From positions 1 to 64,000 of the forward strand of contig NZ_JAGIOB010000001.1 in assembly GCF_017876495.1 (NCBI RefSeq): a stretch of DNA of 64,000 bases. Direction: 5' to 3'. Under the pieces are notes generated by a model that saw nothing but the letters and a program-made list of their open reading frames with translations, did not search any database and was not told where the DNA came from. This document shows, one piece after another, positions 56,510 through 64,000 of this stretch. How positions within the stretch are numbered: the stretch's first letter is position 1; each line of letters starts with the position of its first letter. Made by a program: the position numbers and the translations under genes. The DNA is from Microlunatus capsulatus. Its GTDB lineage: Bacteria; Actinomycetota; Actinomycetes; Propionibacteriales; Propionibacteriaceae.

Positions 56510-59500
56510 GTGCACTCTGCCCCCGCCTCCCGCCCCCGCGCGCTCGTCGCCCTGGTCCTGAGCCTGGCGCTCGTCCTCGCCTGGGTCGACGGCTCCGCGC
56601 GCACCGCCCAGGCTGCGGGGACCCCGGACGTCGCCCTCACGGCGGAGCTGCCGGACGGCATCCTGCTGGGCACGACGGTGCCGGTCGTGCTCACGGCCCG
56701 CAACCCCCAGGGCCCCGACGCCTACAACGTCGCCTTCCGGCTCGTCCTGCCGGCCGGGGTGGCGCTGGCCTCCGCCGAGCCCGCCGCGAGCCGCACGGTG
56801 ACCGACGCCGACGGCGTCCGCACCGTCCTCTGGGACAACGTGTCCGACCTCGTGACCGGGACCACCAGCCAGGTCGTCGCCCAGGTGGCCTACAGCGACG
56901 TGCTGCCGATCGGGCCGACGGCGGTCAGCGCGGGCGCCTACGCCAGCACCAACCCGCGCCAGCTGGCCCGCTTCGACGCGGCCGGGCTGCCCGTCGCCTC
57001 GTCCTCGACGGGCTCCGACACCGAGGAGGCGACCTCGGCGCTGGTCCCGTTCAAGCTCACGAAGGACGTCCGCCGCCCCGAGAACGAGGTGCCGCGCGGG
57101 GTGCACACGCAGAAGACGGTCGTGACGCTGCGGGTGCAGAACAACGCCGTCGGCCCCTCCGGCGGGCTGAGCCTGGTCGACTACCTGCCCGCCGAGCTGG
57201 AGTTCCTCGGCTGCGGCACCGACGACAACTCGGCCGCCGGCACCGAGGAGCACCCGGGCTCGGGCCGCCTCGACGACGTCGCGCCGCCGGCGCCGGGCCA
57301 CCCGTGCCCGCGGCCCTCCTCGGTCGACACCCAGCGGGTCGACCCGCCCGGGCCCCAGCCGCTCGGGATCTACACCGTCGTCCGCTGGGACAGCGCCAGC
57401 CTGGCCGCGGCCCTCGGCTCGGCCTCCCTGGCCCCCTCGGCCGCGCGGACGATCGCCTACGTGATGGGCGTGCCGGAGCGGGCCAACGTGCTCTTCGGCG
57501 CCGGTGGCCCCGGAGCGGCCGGCGGCGGCCAGGCGAGCAACCTCGACAACAACAGCGGCCCCTCGACCCGGGAGGGCGCCGAGCGCTCGGTGGTCAACCG
57601 GGCCGTCGTCACCGGGGAGTACGAGGGGGAGAGCTACACCTCCGCCAGCGCCGAGGAGGTGACGCTGGAGGACCTCGCCCTGCAGAAGTCGGTCAGCACC
57701 GACGCCATCGCCCAGGGCCGCGTCAGCACCTGGACCCTCGACCTGCAGGTCAGCGAGTACACGAGCACGGGCACCGGGATCCTCGTCACCGACACCCTGC
57801 CCGACGGCCTGTGCCCGCTCGGCGCGCCCAACCCGGACACCGAGTGCGCCGGCGGCCCCGCGCCGTCCCCGGCCTACAGCAATGCCGTCGAGAACGCCGA
57901 CGGCACCTGGACGCTGACCTGGGAGCTGCCCGACGCCGAGGCCGACGACGTCCGCACGATCACGTACTCCACCCGGGCCCGCTCGGCCTACCAGGAGGAC
58001 GGCACCGACGCGGCCCCGGTGCGCGCCCAGGACGCCTGGGCCAACACCGTCGAGGTCGCCGCCACCCTCACCGACCTCGACGGGCCGACCCGCGAGGTCG
58101 GCGACGCCTCCGAGGCCGGCCAGCAGGCGGGGCCGATCAGCTTCGCGAAGCAGGTGGCCGCGCCGACCGCCGCCGGCTGCGGCGACGGCTCGGGCCTGGC
58201 CTGGGCCGACGACGAGGCCCCCGGCAGCTTCGGGGTGGGCGACACCGTCTGCTGGCGGCTGGTCGCCGCCGCGCCCGAGGGCCTGGACACCACCGGCCTG
58301 GTGGTCAGCGACTTCCTGCCTGCTGGCTTCGGGTACGTGTCCTCGGCGGCCGGCGCCCGCTCCGACGTGCCGGTGCCCGACCCGGCCGTCGACGGCCGCC
58401 GGGTGGCCTGGGCGCTGACCGGGGCCGGGGACCTGGACCAGACCCAGCGGGTCGAGATCGTCCTCACCAGCCGGATCGAGAGCGTCCTGGACGCCGACCC
58501 CGACGAGCTCCAGGGCAATCTCGGCAAGCTCGTCTTCCGCAACACCGACGGCACCGTCTTCCAGCTGCGCGACGACGCCGCCGCCCGCTGGGCGGCCCCG
58601 CTGCTCACCCTGGACAAGACCGCCTCGCGCACCAGCGCCCAGGCCGGTGACCGGGTCACCTACACCCTCGTCGTGGCCAACGGCGGCAACCAGGACGTCG
58701 TCGACGTCTCGGTCCGCGACCTGCTGCCGCCGCGCATCGGCTGCGCGGGCGTCAGCGACCTGCCCGCCGGCTTCACCTGCACCGCCGGCAACCAGCTGCA
58801 GGGCACCGTCCCGGCGATCGCGGCCGGGGACAGCGTCACCCTCACCTACACCGTCACGCTGCCCGCCGACACCGGCCCGGCCGAGGCGTTCCGGAACCGG
58901 GCGGGGGTGCGGCAGTTCGACGTCGAGGCCAACAGCGGTGACGGCACCTTCACCTACGTGCCCGCCGACAACGTCGACCCGACGCTCACCCCGAACACCA
59001 CCCCGGCGGTCGACGCGACCACCGTCACCTCCCGCGACGTCGCCGTGGTCAAGGACCACAGCACCGCCGTCGCCGAGGCCGGCAACAGCGCGGCCCAGGC
59101 CACCATCGGGGAGGAGGTGCGGTACACGGTGACGACGACGGTCCCGCGCGGCACCACCCTCGAGGGCGCCGCGCTGGTCGACACGCTGCCCGCCGGGCTG
59201 GACCTGCTGACGACCGGCCCGGCCCCGGTGCTGACCCTCGACGGCGCCGAGGCCCCGGGCTTCGCCGTCCTCGCCGACGACGCGGCCAACCGGCTCACCG
59301 TCCGCTACCCGACGCCCTTCGCCTCCGGCGAGGCCGACCGGGTGCTCCGGCTCACCTACAGCGCGCAGGTCCGCGGGACCGCCGCGGTCCGGGCCGGGAG
59401 CACCCTGACCAACACCGCCACGCTCGGCTTCACCCCGCCCGGCGGGACCGCCCGCACCGTGGGCGACGCCGAGGGCGTCGTCGTGGTCGAGCCCGACGTC

Positions 59501-62500
59501 AACCTGGCCAAGGTCGAGGACGACGTCGACAACTTCGCCAACCCCGGTGAGCGGATCACCTACCACGTCCGCGTCTCGAACGCCGGGGGCACCTCGGTGG
59601 CCCACGACACCGAGGTCGTCGACACGCTGCCCACCTCGGTCGAGCCGGTCGACGACGCCGGCGCCCGGGTGCCCGACGGCGCCCTCGTCGGCCCCGACCA
59701 GGGCCGCTGGGACGCCACCGCCCGCACCCTGACCTGGACGGTGCCGACCCTGGTGGCCGGCGCCACCACGTCGCTCGACTTCGACGTGCGGGTGGACAGC
59801 CCCGTCGTCGCCCCCACCAGCTTCACCAACACCGCCTCCGCCACCACCACCTCGCTCGCCGGGGACGTGCCGGGTGAGCGCGTCGCACCGGCGCCGACCA
59901 ACGCCGCCCGCTACCGGGCGGACGCGTCCGTCGGGCTGCAGGGGCCGCGGCTGGGGCTGACCAAGGCCGTCGACCGGCCGCGCGCGGCCGTCGGGGAGGT
60001 CGTCACCTACACGGTGGTGGCCACCGTCGCCCCCGACGTGCAGACCTTCGACGCCACGGTCCTCGACACCCTGCCCGCCGGGCTGCGCTACCTCGACACC
60101 GTGGCGGCCAGCTGCACCGCACCCGTCGACTGCACCGCCACCGTCACCACCCTGCCCCCGGCCGGGCAGCGGCTCGGCTGGTTCGTCGGCGACCTCGCCC
60201 CCGGCACCGTGCCCCGCCAGCTCACCGTCGTCTACCGCGCGGTGGTGGCCGACGTCGCCGCCGCCCGGGACGGCGCCGTGCTGACCAACGCGGCCCAGGT
60301 CGACAACAACGGCACCGACAAGATCGCCGGCACCCCGACCACCCTGCCGGCCGACGCCGCGTTCGACGGCCGGACGCCCAGCACCGCCGTGAACATGACT
60401 GTCACGGAGCCGCGGCTGGTGCTGGACAAGACCGTCGCCGGCGGGGTGGACGACGTCCGCCGCGCCCGGCCCGGGCAGACCCTCGGCTACAGCGTGCGGG
60501 TCCAGAACACCGGGACCTCCACCGCGCACGACGTCGTGGTCGCCGACGCCGTCGACCGGCGGCTGCGGGCCGGGACCGTCGCCGACGGCGCCGGCTGGAC
60601 CGTCACCGACGCCGACCCCTCCGACGGCACCCTCGCCTTCGCCGTGCCCACCCTGGTCGCCGGGGCGTCGCTGACCCTCACCTACACCCTCGTGGTGCCG
60701 CCGCTGACCGCCGCTGACGAGGTCGTCGCCGGGCCCGAGCTGCCCAACACCGCCGACGCCACCTACGCGTCCGCCTCGACCGCGGCCGTCGGGCCGCGGC
60801 GGGCCTACGACGACGTGACCGCCGACCGGGTCGACGTCGAGGTCGACCTCGCCGGCCTGGGGAACCGCGTCTGGTTCGACACCGACGGCAACGGCCGGCA
60901 GGACGCCGGCGAGCGCGGCCTGACCGGCGTGCCGGTCGAGGTCACCTACCTGGGCCCGGACGGCGTCGTGGGCGGCGGGGACGACGAGACCCGCACCGCC
61001 ACCACCGGTGACGACGGCGCCTGGTCCCTCGACCAGCTGCCGGGCGGCCGCTACCGCGTCCGCGTCGCCGCCGCCGACCTGCCCGCGGGCTCGGCGGCCA
61101 GCTACGACCTCGACGGCACCACCACCCCGTTCAGCACCCTGCTCACCCTGGCCGAGAACCAGGTCCGCACCGACGTCGACTTCGGCGTCACCGGCACCGG
61201 CCGGGTGGGCGACCTCGTCTGGCTGGACCGCGACGCCGACGGCGTCCGCGACGCCGAGGAGCCCCCGCTGGCCGGCGTCCGGGTGGCCGTCACCTGGGCC
61301 GGCCCCGACCGCACCGCGGGCACGGCCGACGACGTCGTCCACCTCGCCGTCACCGACGCGGCCGGCCGCTGGGAGGTGCGGGCGCTGCCCGCCGGCGGCC
61401 TCGTCGTCGCGCTGGACCGGGCGAGCCTGCCCACCGGCACCGAGCCGGCCTCCGACCCCGACGGCCAGCGCGGCACCGCCGCCGACGGCACGGCCGCCGG
61501 CACCCTCGCCGCGGGCGCGTCCGACCTCGGCCTCGACTTCGGCCTGCGCGGCACCGGGTCCGTCGGCGACCTCGTCTGGCTGGACCGCGACGGCGACGGC
61601 GTCCCCGGAGCGGGGGAGCCGCCGCTGGCCGGGGTCCGCGTCGAGCTGACCTGGCCCGGGACCGACGGGCGCTACGGGACCGCCGACGACCTGCTGGTGG
61701 ACAGCACGACCGACGCGTCGGGCCGCTGGCGGATCGGCGCGCTGCCGGCCGGTGAGCACCGGGTCCGGCTGGACCGCAGCACCCTGCCGCCGGGCACCGC
61801 CCCGGTCAGCGACCCCGACGGGCAGCGCGGCGCCGCCGCCGACGGAGCGGCCACCACGACCCTGGCCGCCGGCCAGGTGCAGGACGGGCTCGACTTCGGC
61901 CTCGACGGCACCGGCGCGCTCGGCGACCTCGTCTGGCTGGACCGCGACGCCGACGGCACCCTCGACGCCGGTGAGACCCCGCTGGCCGGGGTGGCCGTCG
62001 ACGTCCTCTGGCTGGGCCAGGACGGCGTCCGCGGTGGGGGCGACGACGTCGGCTACCGGGCGGTCACCGCCGCCGACGGCACCTGGTCGGTGACCGGGCT
62101 GCCGGCCGGGGCCCACCGGGCCGCGCTGGACCCGGCGACCGTGCCGGCCGGCCTGGTCGCCGCCTCCGACCCCGACGGCGCCCGCGGGTCCGACGCCGAC
62201 GGCGTGGCCACCGGCCGGCTGGGCGCCGGGCAGTCCGACCTCGGCGTCGACTTCGGCCTCCGAGGCACCGGCGACGTGGGGGACCTCATCTGGCTGGACC
62301 GCGACCTCGACGGCACCCGGGACGCCGACGAGCCGCCGCTGGCCGCGGTGGCCGTCGACGTCGTCTGGGCCGGTCCCGACGGCGCCCTCGGCACCGCCGA
62401 CGACGTGCCCTTCCGCACCACCACCGGGGCTGACGGCCGCTGGTCGGTGGCCGGGCTGCCGGCCGGGCCGCTGCGGGTGGCCCTGGACCTGCAGACCCTG

Positions 62501-64000
62501 CCGCTGGGCACCGCCCTCGGCTCCGAGCCCGACGCCGTCGACGGCGTCGCGGCCGACGGCGTGCTGCTCACGACCCTCGCCGCCGGGGCGAGCGACCGCT
62601 CGCTGGACTTCGGGCTGCGGGGCACCGGCACGGTCGGCGACCGCGTCTGGCTGGACCGCGACGCCGACGGCGTGCAAGACGCCGACGAGCCGGGCCTGCC
62701 CGGCGTCGCCGTCACCGTCCGCTGGCCGGGCAGCGACGCCCGGGCCGGCACCGACGACGACCTCGTCGTCACCGTGACCACGGGAGCCGACGGCGCCTGG
62801 ACCGTCCCGGGGCTGCCCGCCGGGCAGCTCGCGCTGGTCCTGGACCCGCGAACCCTTCCCGCGGGCACCCGTCCCGTCACCGACCCGGGGCAGGACCCGG
62901 CGGACGAGGCCGACGGCCGTGCCTCGACCGCGCTCGACCCGGGCGAGGACGACCGGACGCTGGACTTCGGGCTGAACGGCACCGGCACCCTCGGCGACCT
63001 GGTCTGGCTCGACCACGACGGCGACGGGACCGTGGACGGCGACGAGCCGGCGCTGGCCGGCGTGGGCGTCGACGTCGACTGGTCGGGTCCCGACGGCGTC
63101 CTCGGCACCCCCGACGACGTCCGCTACCGCGCCACCACCGACGCCTCGGGCCGCTGGCGGGTGACCGGCCTGGTCGCCGGGCCCTTCGTCGTCCGGCTCG
63201 ACGCGTCGACCTTCCCGCCGGGGACGGCGGTCGTCGCCGACCCCGAGGGCGACGTCGACGGCACCGCGACCGGTCAGCTGGCCGCCGGCGCCTCGGACCT
63301 CTCCCTCGACTTCGGCCTGCGCGGCACGGGGTCGCTGGGCGACCTCGTGTGGCTGGACCGGGACGCCGACGGCACCCGGGGCGAGGCGGAGCCGGGCCTG
63401 TCCGGGGTCGCGGTCGAGGTCACCTGGCCCGGGCGCGACGGCGTCCTCGACACCGACGACGACCTCCGCGTCTCCACCACCACCTCGGCCACCGGGGCTT
63501 GGCGGGTGGCGGGTCTGCCGGCCGGCGACCACCGCGTCCGGCTGGACCCGGAGACGCTGCCGGCGGGCGTCGTGCCCGCCTCCGACCCCGACGGCCAGCG
63601 GGGGCCCGACGCCGACGGCGCCGCCGTCGTGGCCCTCGCGCCCGGGCAGCAGCGCGACGACGTCGACCTCGGCCTGGCCGGCACGGGCAGCGTCGGCGAC
63701 CTGGTCTGGCTGGACCGCGACGCCGACGGCGCCGTGGACGACGACGAGCCGCCGCTGCCCGGCGTCGCCGTCGTCGTGAGCTGGCTCGGCCAGGACGGGG
63801 AGCCCGGCGGGGGCGACGACGTCGCCCAGCGCGTCCTCACCGCCCCCGACGGCCGCTGGCGCGTCACCGGGCTGCCCGCCGGGCCGTTCCGGGTCGTGCT
63901 GGACCCGGCCGGCCGGCCCGCCGGCACCGCCCCCGCCTCGGACCCGGACGGCCAGCGCGGCGAGGACGCCGACGGCGCGGCCGCCGGCTCGCTGACCGCG
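56510..64000 (+). CDS. Giant secreted surface protein with DUF11 and SdrD B-like repeats, cut by window edge
   Basis: Open from GTG 56510 (AAGGG 6 nt upstream) to the end of the window: 2,497 codons and unfinished. Residues 1-36 are a signal peptide (RALVALVLSLALVLAWVDG ... AQAA). Residues ~40-700 hold beta-rich modules with long acidic loops. About 700-1450 are DUF11-type modules, recognisable by repeated phrases such as LTLDKTASRTSAQAGDRVTYTLVVANGG, VVDTLPTSVEPV and TLGYSVRVQNTGTSTAHDVVVAD. From residue ~1450 run nine SdrD B-like modules of mostly 119 residues, each beginning GDLVWLDRDADG with a DxDxDG calcium loop. Expected to be a long wall-attached stalk or adhesin; the C-terminal anchor is beyond the window. 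Confidence 0.9.
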   Translation, partial: MHSAPASRPRALVALVLSLALVLAWVDGSARTAQAAGTPDVALTAELPDGILLGTTVPVVLTARNPQGPDAYNVAFRLVLPAGVALASAEPAASRTVTDADGVRTVLWDNVSDLVTGTTSQVVAQVAYSDVLPIGPTAVSAGAYASTNPRQLARFDAAGLPVASSSTGSDTEEATSALVPFKLTKDVRRPENEVPRGVHTQKTVVTLRVQNNAVGPSGGLSLVDYLPAELEFLGCGTDDNSAAGTEEHPGSGRLDDVAPPAPGHPCPRPSSVDTQRVDPPGPQPLGIYTVVRWDSASLAAALGSASLAPSAARTIAYVMGVPERANVLFGAGGPGAAGGGQASNLDNNSGPSTREGAERSVVNRAVVTGEYEGESYTSASAEEVTLEDLALQKSVSTDAIAQGRVSTWTLDLQVSEYTSTGTGILVTDTLPDGLCPLGAPNPDTECAGGPAPSPAYSNAVENADGTWTLTWELPDAEADDVRTITYSTRARSAYQEDGTDAAPVRAQDAWANTVEVAATLTDLDGPTREVGDASEAGQQAGPISFAKQVAAPTAAGCGDGSGLAWADDEAPGSFGVGDTVCWRLVAAAPEGLDTTGLVVSDFLPAGFGYVSSAAGARSDVPVPDPAVDGRRVAWALTGAGDLDQTQRVEIVLTSRIESVLDADPDELQGNLGKLVFRNTDGTVFQLRDDAAARWAAPLLTLDKTASRTSAQAGDRVTYTLVVANGGNQDVVDVSVRDLLPPRIGCAGVSDLPAGFTCTAGNQLQGTVPAIAAGDSVTLTYTVTLPADTGPAEAFRNRAGVRQFDVEANSGDGTFTYVPADNVDPTLTPNTTPAVDATTVTSRDVAVVKDHSTAVAEAGNSAAQATIGEEVRYTVTTTVPRGTTLEGAALVDTLPAGLDLLTTGPAPVLTLDGAEAPGFAVLADDAANRLTVRYPTPFASGEADRVLRLTYSAQVRGTAAVRAGSTLTNTATLGFTPPGGTARTVGDAEGVVVVEPDVNLAKVEDDVDNFANPGERITYHVRVSNAGGTSVAHDTEVVDTLPTSVEPVDDAGARVPDGALVGPDQGRWDATARTLTWTVPTLVAGATTSLDFDVRVDSPVVAPTSFTNTASATTTSLAGDVPGERVAPAPTNAARYRADASVGLQGPRLGLTKAVDRPRAAVGEVVTYTVVATVAPDVQTFDATVLDTLPAGLRYLDTVAASCTAPVDCTATVTTLPPAGQRLGWFVGDLAPGTVPRQLTVVYRAVVADVAAARDGAVLTNAAQVDNNGTDKIAGTPTTLPADAAFDGRTPSTAVNMTVTEPRLVLDKTVAGGVDDVRRARPGQTLGYSVRVQNTGTSTAHDVVVADAVDRRLRAGTVADGAGWTVTDADPSDGTLAFAVPTLVAGASLTLTYTLVVPPLTAADEVVAGPELPNTADATYASASTAAVGPRRAYDDVTADRVDVEVDLAGLGNRVWFDTDGNGRQDAGERGLTGVPVEVTYLGPDGVVGGGDDETRTATTGDDGAWSLDQLPGGRYRVRVAAADLPAGSAASYDLDGTTTPFSTLLTLAENQVRTDVDFGVTGTGRVGDLVWLDRDADGVRDAEEPPLAGVRVAVTWAGPDRTAGTADDVVHLAVTDAAGRWEVRALPAGGLVVALDRASLPTGTEPASDPDGQRGTAADGTAAGTLAAGASDLGLDFGLRGTGSVGDLVWLDRDGDGVPGAGEPPLAGVRVELTWPGTDGRYGTADDLLVDSTTDASGRWRIGALPAGEHRVRLDRSTLPPGTAPVSDPDGQRGAAADGAATTTLAAGQVQDGLDFGLDGTGALGDLVWLDRDADGTLDAGETPLAGVAVDVLWLGQDGVRGGGDDVGYRAVTAADGTWSVTGLPAGAHRAALDPATVPAGLVAASDPDGARGSDADGVATGRLGAGQSDLGVDFGLRGTGDVGDLIWLDRDLDGTRDADEPPLAAVAVDVVWAGPDGALGTADDVPFRTTTGADGRWSVAGLPAGPLRVALDLQTLPLGTALGSEPDAVDGVAADGVLLTTLAAGASDRSLDFGLRGTGTVGDRVWLDRDADGVQDADEPGLPGVAVTVRWPGSDARAGTDDDLVVTVTTGADGAWTVPGLPAGQLALVLDPRTLPAGTRPVTDPGQDPADEADGRASTALDPGEDDRTLDFGLNGTGTLGDLVWLDHDGDGTVDGDEPALAGVGVDVDWSGPDGVLGTPDDVRYRATTDASGRWRVTGLVAGPFVVRLDASTFPPGTAVVADPEGDVDGTATGQLAAGASDLSLDFGLRGTGSLGDLVWLDRDADGTRGEAEPGLSGVAVEVTWPGRDGVLDTDDDLRVSTTTSATGAWRVAGLPAGDHRVRLDPETLPAGVVPASDPDGQRGPDADGAAVVALAPGQQRDDVDLGLAGTGSVGDLVWLDRDADGAVDDDEPPLPGVAVVVSWLGQDGEPGGGDDVAQRVLTAPDGRWRVTGLPAGPFRVVLDPAGRPAGTAPASDPDGQRGEDADGAAAGSLTA
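60859..64000 (+). repeat. SdrD B-like repeat array, 357-bp period
   Basis: The motif coding for GDLVWLD recurs at 60863, 61211, 61568, 61925, 62282, 62639, 62996, 63341 and 63698. The spacings are 348, then five of 357, then 345, then 357 bp. Six of the eight intervals are exactly 119 codons. The array continues past the window end. Confidence 0.92.

Noticed and set aside
56489-63532. A 2,347-codon open frame on the minus strand opposite the giant surface protein
   Set aside because: It is the mirror of a GC-rich repeat gene: its amino acids (Gly/Val/Arg/Asp-rich, no folds) simply reflect codon bias, and the plus strand has a signal peptide and known modules.
60859-64000. Regular repeats considered as a CRISPR array
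   Set aside because: The 357-bp units are protein-coding modules without short identical repeats or unique spacers.

Overview
The window is very GC-rich DNA (well above 70 % by eye) with strong G/C third-position bias, many GTG starts and dense gene packing. RbpA-type RNA polymerase binding protein, a class E sortase, a SAM-IV riboswitch and an IdeR/DmdR-type iron box all point to an actinobacterium. Tandem desiccation-type ferritin-like proteins and the general gene set fit a soil or stone-dwelling Geodermatophilaceae-like genome (inference, no phylogeny was run). I read 62 intact or window-edge protein genes and one gene remnant. I saw no rRNA, tRNA, CRISPR array, transposase or integrase.

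0-20 kb is mostly housekeeping and small regulated pairs. It holds two tandem Tat-exported ferritin-like proteins behind a class E sortase, a fused membrane/spermidine-synthase-like protein, and a CMD - zinc alcohol dehydrogenase - cupin operon. A GH125 mannosidase is paired with a variant phosphotransferase. An RbpA homologue and several regulator/enzyme pairs follow (TetR/quinone reductase, TetR/hydrolase, MarR/VOC), each with a clear inverted-repeat operator. The stretch ends with an ABC-F gene remnant. 20-31 kb holds a LacI-controlled sugar-binding lipoprotein plus aldo/keto reductase without permeases, an MFS carrier, a BLUF photoreceptor, a MerR/SnoaL pair and an OhrR-like regulator. It also holds a SipW-type signal peptidase flanked by a TasA/camelysin-like and a LamG-like substrate.

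31.5-46.4 kb is the most striking region: one long co-directional set of genes for organic sulfur. A FAD/NAD(P)-binding protein, an SsuD-like monooxygenase and a small protein come first. A textbook SAM-IV riboswitch then precedes nine translationally coupled or closely spaced genes: cysteine desulfurase-like enzyme, glutathionyl-hydroquinone-reductase-like GST, two more flavin monooxygenases, a complete dipeptide-type ABC importer, an FMN reductase and a flavin reductase. The riboswitch implies expression when S-adenosylmethionine is low. The gene set suggests import of an organosulfur compound, oxidative C-S cleavage and sulfur recovery.

46.5-52.6 kb is a metal/cofactor acquisition island: a thioredoxin-like 2Fe-2S protein, an IdeR-box-controlled siderophore-interacting reductase with a siderophore-binding lipoprotein, and a cobalamin riboswitch in front of a FhuF-like 2Fe-2S protein and a second binding lipoprotein. 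52.6-56.1 kb has an exported intradiol-dioxygenase-like lipoprotein, a methyltransferase and a histidine-kinase-like sensor that has lost its phosphoacceptor His and ATPase domain. From 56.5 kb to the window end runs one giant secreted surface protein (at least 2,497 codons) with DUF11-type modules and then SdrD B-like repeats of almost exactly 357 bp.
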